The position numbers and the translations under genes are program-made. The notes beneath the pieces are model-generated. The model did not search any database. It was given only the letters and a program-made list of their open reading frames with translations, and was not told where the DNA came from. Positions 1 to 11,530 of a DNA stretch of 64,000 bases are shown in pieces. The stretch's first letter is position 1. Each line of letters starts with the position of its first letter. The stretch is from Brachypodium distachyon (lineage: Eukaryota > Streptophyta > Magnoliopsida > Poales > Poaceae): positions 25,596,501 through 25,660,500 of the forward strand of contig NC_016132.3 in the NCBI RefSeq assembly GCF_000005505.3. Direction: 5' to 3'.

Positions 1-1209
1 AACTGGCTAAACGCCCTCGACGGGCACCTACGAGCCGCCGGTCTCGCCTCCGTCCTCCGGTGCCGCCGAAGCGCGTCTTCGGCACCGGAGGAGAGGAAAG
101 CAAGAGTGGGCAATGCCCCCTTGCACCCCCTGGCCTCGTTTTTATAGCCCAAGGCATGCCTCGACGTCTAGACCCAACGGCTTGCCGGTCGGCTCGGTCA
201 TAGCAAGAAGACAAGGGTCGGCCGACCGGGAAACAGAGGGCACAGAGCTAAAGGTGAAAAGAAGAAAAGGAGGAGGCGCAAAGGAGGAGGTCCCGGGCGG
301 GGACCCGCGTCCAAGCCGTCCTGGCCGCGCCGCGTGAGCGTGTTATCCCGGTGACGACGTCGTCGCCCGAAGTAGAAAGGAGGACACCCTCCTTTTCCCG
401 TCCCGTACAGAGGAGGAAGACGGCCACGCGCCGTCGGATCTAGGGCACTCGTGCGCCCGCAACCATTCGATCCCCTCACTTAACTCGGTGAACCGGTAAG
501 CACGCCGGGTGGTGAAGTGGGCCTCGGCCCAGCAACGCACAAAAAGAAAAACCAAAAGAGGCCTCCCATGCCCGGTCGGGCGCAACCCGCATGCCCGGGA
601 GGCCCGTTAAGCCGCATACGGCCCAAGAGCGCCCACGCGCGCGATCGGGCGGCCCCGGGGGGGGGGGGGGTCTTTTCACAAAAAAAACCCCAAGGATGCA
701 GAAAATCTCAAGCTGCCCCGGTAGCTCAGGAATTTCGCGCCGGAGCACTCGGAAGGCCAAAAATTCGTAGAAGAGCCCTCGTAGCCCAATTATCTTGCAA
801 AAGAAGCTCCACAGCCTTAACATTTTGCAAGGAAGACCCTGGAAGTGTCTGTTTCTTCAAGAATAGACACCGTGACCAGCAAAACCTCGCAAAGGAACCC
901 ACCTAGGCTTGATTTCTCACCGAGAAACTAGCCTAGCCGGTGGTCCATCGCGCCGAAGACTCCAAGGCCGTAATTTTCCACAGGAAAAATCCCCGGGAGC
1001 CCTCGGGACGCATCAAATTTCACAAGGCCGCAAGGTTTGTGCCACAAAGGCCCACTTAGGTCTATCTTCCTCCTCGAGGAAGGTTACCAAGCTGGTGGCT
1101 CACCCCAAGGAGAGCCACACTCGATGCACCAAATGAAGAACTTCGGCATGCCAGCATCATTGGGGTTGACCCGAAGACATTCCCAACACCTCCGGCTCAA
1201 GGGGACTAC
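1..1209 (+). mobile_element. 3' internal region of an LTR retrotransposon (no recognisable pol)
   Basis: This stretch runs directly into an LTR that begins at 1210. Just before that LTR is a purine-rich tract (CTCAAGGGGACT, about 1197-1208) that fits a polypurine tract. I could not recognise gag, protease, RT, RNase H or integrase motifs in any frame, so this is either the non-coding 3' part of a large element or a non-autonomous one. The 5' end lies outside the window. A homopolymer G run lies near 660. The lineage is unknown. Confidence 0.55.
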
Positions 1210-2029
1210 TGTTGTAATATAATAAAATCCTTACATGGGCCGGGCCGCGATCCTACGTGGCGACGACCAAGTCAACGAATTCTGAAGACCGGTCAAATCG
1301 CCAACAAGCCATAGCCATGCCAACTAAGTGCCAGTCAAAGGAGTCAAAGGGTCAAGCCCTCTAAGCCATGGTCAAAGCAGCTAGAGTAAGGGCCAAGAAA
1401 GCTCTAGGAACAAATTTACCACCTTACCCTCACTTTCTCTCTCCCTCAAGGGTAGCCATGATCTTTTCTCATGGACCCCTAGGCTATAAATACCCCTCAT
1501 GGGGGCATGTATCATACACTTTCCATTGGAATAAGACCAAAGGGGATAGGGCTAGAGCAACTTAAGGAGCCCGCTCTCGAGTGCTTGGGTCGAGCCTAGT
1601 CTCGACTCGACCTCGAGAACGCGACTTGAGAAGCCCAGTTTCGAGGTTCCGGACCGTCTAGTGCGACCTCAACTCGAAGTAGAGGGATCGGGTTAGAGTC
1701 TTGAGAGTATCCCAACCTCGCTACCTGGGAAGACGAGTTCGGACCAGGTCCGAGGCGGCCCCTAGAGATCTCTCGTTATAGGCGACTTGGGAAGACGAGT
1801 TCGGCCCAAGCGCTTGGCTAACGACCCCCTCGAAGCCTCTCCTAACATAGGACTAAGTTGTGCCCGCAGGGTCGACCGAACCTATTCAAAAAATATCGAC
1901 GTGTCAGCTTGTCCAAGTGTACGGCGACCTTCGCTATAAGGCCGGCGTACACCCCCTACATACTATTCTCGCATTTGTGCCATCGAGCATCGGCACCCCG
2001 TACTCCTGTTGTTTTCTGGAACAACAACA
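1210..2029 (+). repeat. 3' LTR (about 820 bp) with its own TATA box
   Basis: The repeat begins TGTTGTAATA and ends GGAACAACAACA, so it has TG...CA termini with a short inverted repeat (TGTTGT/ACAACA). It is preceded by a purine tract. A TATAAATA box lies at about 1485-1492, as expected for an LTR promoter. The partner LTR and the left target duplication are outside the window, so completeness cannot be tested. The exact end was chosen by the TG/CA rule. Confidence 0.6.
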
Positions 2030-4439
2030 CTACTAATTAAACTTGGGTTGTTACAATACGTGTAGAAAATCAGTACGAGATAACACATATTAGAGAGAGG
2101 ACACAATTTAAAACATAGATATTATAGACTTTTCAACAAACTCAGACAATAAGATCAAATACTAGAAACCAAAATTGCAATTTTTCAGAACTTCTCCCCA
2201 CCATAGTTTCTATGGATAGGAAAGCTAAAATTGTTTTTGAAGAAGCTGCAGTCGAAAAGACTCCTTCAGGGGAAAAGCCGAAAATAACCGGTCCTAAGAC
2301 CGCACACCGCCCCACCCCCCCCCCCCCCCACCCACCCACGTGACACTTGTTACATTGCGACCGCCCTAGGATGAGATATTCTTTTTAGGAATTTTAAAAT
2401 GTTAGAAGTCGAACTACTTTCAGGCCCATTGGCGAGGGGAGGGCATTCAGGCCAGGCTGCCCGTGTCCTGGTGTATCACTAAGAAATTTCATGAACTGAA
2501 AAGAGTATAGCCAAGCAAGCATCGTATGATGAGATTACAAATGAATCATGCAGAGAGTGATTGACGCAAGCTGAAGTCAAGGATGACTACGAACGAGACT
2601 TGGATACAATAGGACGTGCTGAAAGCATGGATAAGACCACATTTAGAACGTTCGCACCATTTCCAGTTCTGCAGAAACTTATCCACAATCAATTTGAATA
2701 TCCAATACCATATAAAATCCGATAGTTATTTGTCTTCTCTTATCTATAGAATTTAAGAATGGTCTTGATCACTTTTATCGTTATGACTTCATCACTTTAC
2801 GGCAAGCCTTGCTGGCCGTCGGTGCTTCCTTGATCAAAGCTAGCGTATACGCATACGCATACGAAGTTGCGACTCAAGATTCAGAGACCAAGTTGGCCAG
2901 CATAATTAATTTTTATATATACTAGCACCGTATTCCATGTAATTATATGATAATTATAGTAGTCTCTGTGATTTAGGTATATAAGTGCCCACAATAAATC
3001 GAGGCTATCATACTTATTAGCACAAAAATATACCAAACAAGCACATAATTTGTCTCCAAAGGCAAAATGGTATGCAATCTACGTTTGCATAACTATCATT
3101 CAAAAATCATATCGAAGATGTAGAGCAAATCTTGGTGCGATGATCCATTGAGTAAGGTTCAATCTCATGGCACCATAATATTAAGGATCGACTTTGACAA
3201 CAGAGTTTGGTGAACACGTGTAAATCGATATAATATAACCGACTATAAATTCTGCCAATCCCATCAAGGTTTGTCTAGCCACCTGTGTCATGGGTAACAA
3301 GACCACCCCCCTAATTATCCCGTGCCTATGCCTACAAGATTCGTCTAATCTACTTTGGTTACCTTTGCAGTTCTTTGTACTACTATATCCAGATTTACGC
3401 ATTTGACTTCAACATCTAACCATCTACTAATTGCAATTAGAAACGCACACAAATATCGATCACAAATTACCACATCTTAATTAACTCGATGCATACTTCA
3501 AACTTAACTGTTGTGAATTGTTTCTCGAAAATGGGTCATACCCCGCCTCTGCATCGAACAGGTGCACACAACCATCCTGAATTGTACATGTGGCCATCCT
3601 GAATATTTCTCAATATGCTTAACTTGCAAATGAAAAGAAGCAGCAACACACAAGAAGAAAAGAAGAAAAGCTTGTACGAAGTACTTCTCAGTTTACCAGC
3701 GTTAGTTATGTACTGTATAACCTATATAGTTTAATGAGCTTGGGCCTCTTTTTTGAATGGGCTGAATAGCAAAAACAGGATAATCCGAATTGCACACGCC
3801 GGATAATCCGAATAAAAATCCAGATAATCCGGTATCCGAGAATAATGCTGGTCCCGTATCTTATTCCGTATCCGAATGAATTATCTGGTATCCGTTTCCG
3901 TATCCGGTCGGATAGAAAAATTCATCTCCCATATCCTATCCGACCGGATCCGGAACCGGATCCGGCCAGAAATTATCCGATCCGGTTTCACCCCTAGACC
4001 TGACAACGAGTTTTGGGCTACTTGAGACGGTCTGTCTGAACAACTATGGTTTTGTGATGTGTTTAGCGACAAGTGGAGTTCGGTGACACATTTGTCCCAA
4101 AAACTAAGATTTTGTGATGAAAGTACTCTGTAGATTACATATTAATAAAGTTATCTTTGGTCAGAGTTTTTCTTCCCGAAACCAAAAAGACCAGCCTTTG
4201 TGAAAAGGAGAGAATATTTTGGTAGAGCTGAGTACATGAAATAAATAGAAAAGACAGAAGTAAGAAAATGTTTTGAACAACCAACGACGTGTCAAGTCAT
4301 TCTCAAGAGAGACCCTTGAATAAAATAACACAAAGAATAACGAATTTCATACCAGATAAGGAAATTAATATAAACATTTTTGTTAAGTAGAAATACCTGG
4401 AAGGACAAAGTTTAAACAGACGCAAACGTCAGCGGATCC
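2030..4439. other. Intergenic DNA without a recognisable gene
   Basis: No supported gene was seen. The stretch holds a poly-C tract at about 2317-2331, a GCATAC-type microsatellite at about 2846-2862, a LINE-type tail motif on the minus strand at about 3531-3572, and a hAT-like repeat fragment at about 3776-3996. The rest is AT-rich and featureless by eye. Confidence 0.5.
3776..3996. mobile_element. hAT-like element fragment rich in ATCCGGATA motifs
   Basis: The segment is packed with variants of ATCCG, TATCCG and GGATAA on both strands and ends in CCGGTTTCACCCCTA. Read on the minus strand this is TAGGGGTGAAACCGG, a typical terminal sequence of grass hAT-type elements. A matching left terminus was not found, so this is probably one end of a truncated copy. 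Confidence 0.4.
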
Positions 4440-5530
4440 AAAAATCATGCTCCAACCTAAACCGCAGGCGCCGCACCAATCCCCCCCTCCCTCGCAGCCG
4501 CTGGCACGCGCCGCCAGGCAAAGCTTGTGAGGCGGCAAGGGGCCCTACGCCTTTGGCTCTGTGAGGGGTGGCTTCATCGGTGGCAACGGCGCGGCGCAAG
4601 ATGCGCATGGCTTCGTGCGGGTCGGTGTTGGCGGTGGCAGCGCGGGTCGTCCCGGCGGCGGCCTTGCCCCGATGTGGCCGATGGCACTGCAGGCCAAAGG
4701 TGGCCTCTTCGCGCTGGGTGACTTCCTTGCCAGGATGCGGAGCTCTATGGCGCGGCGGCGAACTGGCGCATCTTTGGGCTTCATGCTCGTCGGGAGGCAG
4801 CAGGTGGTCGTGGCGGCTGACATCTGGATCTGGGACTGCATGTCCGGATCCGTTGTTTGGTGGCGTATTTCGGTGGTTGACGCGTTACCTTGTTAAAGGG
4901 ATCGTAGTTCGGACTCTCCCGCCTTCCGCCAAATGTTCGGGGGAAAACCCTAGATCTGGGTCTTCCGGATCGGACGATGGCAACATTTTTTGATGTTGTT
5001 CTCCCTCTTGAGAGTGTCGTTTTGGAAGAATTGCTCGCTAGTGGGGCTTCATCTTGTTTATTATGTCCAGGCCTGACAAATTGTATTATTTTGATCCATG
5101 TCTTGAAGATTAGTTGGTGGAAGACGGAAACGGCAGATTCTACAGCATGAGCAGGTGTCACATGTTGAGGATTTGATTAACCGGTTGTGCCCAGTGCAGC
5201 CTCCGAATTTTGATGTTGGACGGTGGTAAGCGGTCAGGGCATGCGCCCCCGATAATGGCCACCCTTTTCATCAGGCGTGTAGGCATAGATTGGTGGCTTT
5301 GTATTTGTACCGATGTGTTCATTTTGTCATGTTCGCTTATAAATCAATACTTCCCGCTATCCATAAAAAGTGTCACCCCACTTAATACAAAATTTGTACT
5401 AACTTAGTACAAAATGGACGAGACTTTTTATGTATCGGAGGGAGTAGAATATATGGTTGTGTGCAGCATTTTGATGCAGAGGCCGGGGGTTTGAACCTCA
5501 TTTTCAATGAAAAAACATTTTAGTTAAGTT
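4440..5530 (+). mobile_element. Retroposon with conserved 3' tail, interrupted by a MITE
   Basis: The right part (about 5225-5520) matches, by eye, an inverted copy at about 33090-33290. Shared landmarks are the TAATGGCCACC block, TAGGCATAGATTGGTGGCTTTG, ATTTTGTCA, and the tail GATGCAGAGGCCGGGGGTTT followed by a pyrimidine/A-rich end. The left part (4450-4990) is GC-rich and opens small frames in several phases; I see no recognisable protein. The family is probably a LINE-derived or other non-LTR retroposon. The 5' boundary is a guess. Confidence 0.45.
5350..5444. mobile_element. Stowaway-type MITE inserted in the retroposon
   Basis: Imperfect terminal inverted repeats (CTTCCCGCTATCCATAAAAAGT and its partner ending CGGAGGGAG) are flanked by TA at 5348-5349 and 5445-5446. 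The related retroposon near 33.16 kb lacks this insert and shows a single TA at the corresponding place. Confidence 0.75.
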
Positions 5531-5805
5531 GTCCCCAAGAAACTTAACTCCGAAAATGAAAATAAAATAGAAGCAAGAATCAAATATTTAGATATGACAC
5601 CTGGAACATAATCAGTCTATGAGTACCATTGTTAAACCGGAAGGGAAGCAACAATAAAATCGATAAATTACCACATACTGGTAGCTAGGTTTTTCAAGCT
5701 ATCGATAAATTACCACATACCGGAGGGCGCTGGATGGAGCGAAGGGGCTGGGTACGTAGTACACCAAACACTGGTGCATCGAATAAAAGAAGCGCCCTGA
5801 ACAGT

Positions 5806-8800
5806 TGTAACATCCCAAATTTTCAATTTCGGATGTTTGCACATTTTTATTTCTTATGCATATCACCTTGATCATATCTTAAAATTTTGGTGTTCGTTAC
5901 GATGCATTATTGAAAGTGTTGGAAATGGTGTTTTGGAATGTGTTAGGTTGATAGAAATTGATTTGAGAATTTTCTAGAATTTAAAAATGCATTCTAGGAT
6001 TTTATTTGGATTTCTTTAAAGCTTAAAAACATTAAAACTATTTTTATCATTTTATTTTTGAGTGATAATAATTTTTCTGAACTCTAAGTGAAGTATATTA
6101 TTTTACAGAATTTTTGGGAATTTTTCTGAAGCCATTTGATATTTTAAATGATTTAAATGGATTTTCGGGTGAAATATAGATCCTGAAAAGTATTTTTTAA
6201 TCCTTTTCTTTTATTCTTTTTCTTTTTCTCTGAAAGTACGCTTTCGCCGTGAGAAAACGTATTCTCGGAGAAATACCCTTTCACTTAAAACCCCGAAGGC
6301 CAGATTTCTTCTCTCCTTCTCTCTCACTGATAGGTGGGCCCCACCCGTCATCCCCTACCTCCAACCACCTCACCCACGATCTCCGGCAAATAGCCGCCTT
6401 CGCCGCGAATTCTGGCCACGCTTGCGCCGCGCGACCCCGCGGGCTAGCTGCGCGCGCACGCCACGTCGACCCCGTGCACGCGCCTGCGCCATCCCGCGCT
6501 CGCGACCCAACCGCCGCCGGTGCCCACGACTCCCCGCCCGCGCCAACCGCCGCCAACTCGCCACGCGCCCCTGCCCCTATAAAATCCGCCCGCGCCCCCT
6601 CTCCCGAACGCCCCGCACGCCCTCGCTCTCCCCTGCCCGAGCGCCGCTCCCCGCGCCCAAAACCGTCGCCGCCGCCCAACTCCAGCGAGAAATCGCCGGA
6701 GAACCGTCGCCTTATCCGCGAAACCGCCGCCACCTGCTCGATCCCCACGCCGCCGCAAAGCTCCGATGCCCCCGCAGCGAGGCCAAAGACCGCCGGACAG
6801 ACCTCGCCGCTGACGACCGAAGCAACCTCGCCGGAGCCACGTCGCGCCGCCACTTGAGACCACGCCGGAGCTCGCCGTTCGCACCGTTGTACTCCCCGCG
6901 ACACCGGAAATCTCCCCCAACCCTCCTTCTTCCTTCCCGAGTCCCGATTCGTCGATCCATTCATCTCCGGAAAGATTTGGGTATGAACATGTTCATCTCC
7001 CGTGCTTTTAGCTCTGTTCAAGCATCGATTGTTAGCAACCCTCTGATCATTATGTGCTCTAGTTATCACCATGGTGTAGAGTGTATGTTCCTCTACAATT
7101 TCTCTGTAGACAGTAGCCGTAGATGGTTCATCTCGTGCATTGCATCGTCGTCGCAAAATGGTATTCTTAGCAGCTTTTCTGCCGTATCTCTGCCGCGGCA
7201 GGAAATTGTAGCACCATCCTTAATGAGTAGCCACATTCATCTGTTCATAGCTACTGCCTCATATCTCCATAGTTCATGAAACCAGTGCCATTTGGAAGAG
7301 TAGATCATATTCGTGGATTCGTATGTTTAGTTCTCTGTCATTGGAATAGTTTAGCACCAGTAGATTTTCAGTAGAAGTTAGTTTTCTTTGTCTGTCAGAA
7401 TCTGACTAGCCACCTTTGCAAGCCAGTAACTTTCGATCTGTTTATCCAACTGACCTGAAACCTATTGCGTTAGTTAGTACAACCTTAGTACTGTACTGTG
7501 GCATATATTTCATGCCATGTACTATACTTTAGCACCTTTTACCTGTCAACCCTAGTTGCAACCTGTTAACAGTAGCAGATTACTGAATCTTCAGACTTAG
7601 CCACACTAGCCTTAACCTAGACTTTAGAACTTTGTTTGTTGATACTATAGTATTGTTTGCATGAAGTCGAAGTTCTGTTCTTGAAGTTTATTTGGAGTTA
7701 TATTTGAATTTGGATATATATTTAGAAATATGCATTTACTTTGTTTCGTTCTTCGCGTTAGATTATTCGGATTGCGACTGCGACGAGTGCGAGGGAGTTG
7801 ACGACCGCAACAACTTTTCTGATCCAGACAAGTTACACTTATTGATCATGTAGTACCTATATTTTGCTTACGCTATGTTGTTTACAATGTCATAGGGATG
7901 CATGTTAGATTTATTTCCATATGAAATATTTATCAAATGCATTTTCAACATGTTTAGTTATTCCTAATAGATTGCTTATAGGATCCATTGACATGCCACC
8001 AAATACCATAGGTTATGTATTTACATTTTTCCAAAGCATGCTATACTAGTATAACGGGACGGGACCCAAACTATATTGAAACGTATTAAGTGCTCTTTAA
8101 GAGCGAGTATGTTTTTGGAAAAATGTTTTCGAAATAAAACCAAATTTTTTTATCTGGATGGAGTGGTATGATGGAGGCCAGTTGGCTATCGGCAAGTGTT
8201 GTAGCCCCGTAACGGGTACACGCTCAGGAGAAGGTGGGGACCGCCGTCCAGAAATCTAAGAGTTCAAACCTTCTCATGTACCAAAAGGCTTCTTGTGCAA
8301 CCACTTGCTATTATGAGCTCTGGCTTGGTCGACTAACTAGCGGGAAACCCTTACCTGGGTATCGCCATCCGGAGAGGAGCCAATGTGCTCATATGGGGCG
8401 GGCGGTGCCAGAATTAGGTATTAGGGGGCTTCTAGTGAAAGACTTCGTCACAATCTTTACCTGTTGCGCACGCTTGTCGTCAGGCAACACTTTGGACTGA
8501 TTGTGTCAAGTGGGTAAAATGTACAAACCTCTCGAGAGTGTCAATCTAATCGATTAGTCATGCCCCTGGTTACGGGCGACTTTGAGTCATTAAGTCAGGA
8601 AAAGTGGAGATTTTCAAGTTTTGTTTTCAAAAACCCCAAAACTATTTTGACTCGATGGAAGGTTCCACAGAATGAGTCAGGGAAAAAGGAATGCTATGTG
8701 AGTGTCAGTTGACCCAGAGTGCATAGGTTGGTCGTTGAGTGAACATACACAGAATGACCATACTATTGTTCAAACTATGTTTTATCCAAACTCCAGGATT

Positions 8801-9239
8801 AGAGATTTCAAAAGAAAGTACTATGAGTAATTCAAAACCCCAAAAGCAGCATTTTGCAAAAACAACCCTAGTAGCCAAACTAGGAAATCGTTCATCATTT
8901 CCATGCATTCCTCCTAACCACACAGGTGTGACTTGCAAGTACATTCAATGTACTGACCTACACCTATCATGTGCAGAGAGTGACGCTTAAGAAGAAGACG
9001 CAGGGTCGCGAGTCTACACTCAACTTGCCTGTGGCGTTGATGGGACTCCCTCTTTATCAGTTTGCTTTATTTTGAACTTCCGTTTGGGTTGTATTAAGTA
9101 CTCTGGATTTGTAACTCGAACCGATGTCATAGACATGTGTATGGTACTTCATCAATGGAACTGTGTGTGCTCGCATTTGATCTAGGGACTAGCACAGATT
9201 ACACAGAGGTCCGGATCCTTACGGGTATGGGTCGCCACA
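5806..9239 (+). mobile_element. Solo LTR (about 3.4 kb) of a Gypsy-like retrotransposon
   Basis: It begins TGTAACATCCCAAAT and ends GGGTCGCCACA. It is flanked by a perfect 5-bp duplication ACAGT (5801-5805 and 9240-9244), the signature of an LTR retrotransposon reduced to one LTR by recombination. A GC-rich block (about 6370-6960) contains a TATAAAAT box at about 6578-6585 and opens long frames on both strands (up to about 290 codons). These look like compositional artefacts because they overlap in several phases and are proline/arginine/alanine-rich. No PBS, PPT or pol lies next to it. The long LTR and TGTAACA start resemble long-LTR grass Gypsy elements; that assignment is inference. Confidence 0.8.
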
Positions 9240-9283
9240 ACAGTGAAGGCTGTCAACCCCCGGTTTACACCCCCTTCCTGGCC

Positions 9284-9529
9284 ATATATTTCCTATTCTC
9301 CCTCTCTCTCTTTTAATATATGAGTTGGATTAAATTAGTGATGGGGATTAACACTGTGACTACCAGACATAATTTTTGTTTTTCTCTCTCTGGTTTATAA
9401 GTACCCACATATTTCCTATCCTCCCTCCCTCTCTTTTTTAATATATGAGCTGGATTAAATTAGTGATGGGGATTAACACTGTGACTACCTGACATAATTT
9501 TTGTTTTTCTCTCTCTCGTTTTTAAGTAC
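9284..9529. repeat. Tandem duplication, two copies of a ~123-bp unit
   Basis: The unit running from CATATATTTCCTATTCTCCC through ATTAGTGATGGGGATTAACA to TTTTTCTCTCTC is repeated immediately, with a few substitutions and short pyrimidine-run differences. No coding content was seen. Confidence 0.8.
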
Positions 9530-9827
9530 ATATTTAATACATTATGGATATGAATTGTACCTTGTCAAATTTGAAGTACATTATGATACATGACATGTGC
9601 CTTATCGGTTTTTAAGTATCTCGTGTACATTAGCACGTATCTCGTCGGATCAAATTATGTACCAACACAACATGGACCAAAAGTCCCTCGCAGAAACACG
9701 TGAGATAACCGGCTTTGATGGTGACAAGATGGCTTACCCAACACCATCAACCAATTCACGGTGGCTCAAGCAGAGCGACCAAACTCCCCCATTGGTCAAG
9801 ACTCGATTTTGTTTCAGTAAGGAGAAG

Positions 9828-9960
9828 ATAGTCCCTCCCTTCATTAAAAAATATTATATTAGGTTTTATTAAGAAAAAACTTTAACCACAAATTACTATG
9901 TCAAAGTGATTTATGTCGAGGTGTGATTTATATGACACAAAATTTGTTTCAATAAGGGAG
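9828..9960. mobile_element. Partial MITE copy related to the next element
   Basis: This stretch repeats the start of the MITE at 9967: a CCTCC...TTCATTAAAAAAT start, then TTTAACCA(C/T)AAATTACTATGTC and a GATTTATATGACACAAAAT block. It lacks the right half. The sequences upstream of both copies (GTTTCARTAAGG(G)AGAAGATA) also match, so the pair may have arisen by local duplication. Confidence 0.5.
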
Positions 9961-9966
9961 AAGATA

Positions 9967-10197
9967 CTTCCTCCGTTCATTAAAAAATGTCATATTATGT
10001 AAGACAAGATTTTAACCATAAATTACTATGTCGAGATGTGATTTATGTCAAGGTGCGATTTATATGACACAAAATTAGTATCGCTAGAATCGTTATCAAA
10101 AGTACTTTAACGTATAAATCACATTTAAACATAATAATTTGTGATAAAAAATTGTCTTAATAAAAGGTAATATGACATTTTTAAGAAACGGAGCAAG
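9967..10197. mobile_element. Stowaway-like MITE (~231 bp)
   Basis: Terminal inverted repeats (CTTCCTCCGTTCATTAAAAA left; TTTTTAAGAAACGGAGCAAG right) are flanked by TA on both sides (9965-9966, 10198-10199). Confidence 0.7.
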
Positions 10198-10199
10198 TA

Positions 10200-11530
10200 C
10201 GCAGGCCGGCAGCTAAAACATACAAATAATATCCGGACATCTTGCTAGTAAAAAGGATATGTACGTGCATGAGTGCATCAACACCGGGAAGCTCTTTCTT
10301 TCTTCTTGCAAAAATATTACTAGGACAAGTGTCTTCTCCGTTGTTAAAACAACAGGCAGCAGCAACCGGTGACGGCTTCCATTTACTACTATCCCCAGCA
10401 GATTATTTTAAGGGAGGCATGAGAATTCGTATCACCACATGCATTGCACACTGGCTCTCTTTTCTCCGCTGCAAGTTCCAATGCACGGATAAGATGCTTA
10501 ACAGCACATAGAAGCATACCGCATAATCCAATCCAAATTCATGCATGCCCAACCCCTCCGCTATTTGGGCATAAATTTGGGAAAAGAGATAGAGTACGTG
10601 GTAGCCTAACAAGGTAAACAAAATGGGCACTTTGGAAGCCAAAGCACGCAAGAGTGAGGTGATCGATGGCGTGGGGAGAGCGAGCATCAAAGAGTCGTGT
10701 CAAACTTTTCAGCTGTCAAATTAACAATAGTACCGTCCATTTCTCTCTATGGTATCAACTCACTCCAAAGAAGGAGAAGCACCCTACATTCTACAAGAAC
10801 CTGGCGTGATTACTCCAATACGGTTGCAATTTCCAAAGGTGCGGAAATTTTAGCAGTGATGAGTTTGGCCGATTTTTTTCAAATCCCAGTTACATTTTGA
10901 AACTTTTGAATCGACATCTAAACATTATCATCTCTACAAGTCACTCAGATCTAATAAGATAAAAATTACAGTAAAAATTTTAGGTGACTGATATTTTAAG
11001 AACAAATACGGCTAATTGAAAATTATATGAAAAGTGGCACAACAAGCATCATGAACACAATATCAACCATTCTCTTTCTGTTTTGCAAAGAATGACGTAC
11101 TTGTATTCCGAGGGTTTAACTTTAAGAATAATTAAACTAACGATATGTGGATATGTGCTAAAAAAATCATATAATTATAATTGTATTTGAAAAAAAATTG
11201 ATAATATAAAATTTATAACGTCACATAATCCACATGTTATTGCTCTCTAATGATCAAATTAAATCACAAAATACTTGATTGTCATGTCTTTTAGAAACAT
11301 AATTAAAGAGTACCGTAGATGCCACGCAGTGCAGCAAATTAACCTAAAAGATAGCCGAATATATTTTCTTTCCAGGACAGAAGGCTTCGTACACATGCAC
11401 AGCAGCAAGCAGCAAAATGAAAGCAACATAATTAAATGAAGCAGCCACCCCTACTGGCGATGGGATATGAAAGGAAGTATGGCTACTATAATTGCCATAA
11501 TCTACTACTACTGCTACTATGATCAAGTTT
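10200..11530. other. Intergenic, downstream of the SRS gene
   Basis: AT-rich DNA without a supportable gene. Short open frames here (up to about 95 codons) have no recognisable domain. The last few hundred bases before 11531 are presumably the 3' UTR and terminator region of the minus-strand SRS gene; no specific poly(A) signal is claimed. Confidence 0.4.

Noticed and set aside
6249..7279. Several overlapping open frames of 200-290 codons on both strands
   Set aside because: They lie inside the GC-rich block of the solo LTR, overlap in all phases, are proline/arginine/alanine-rich and show no domain.
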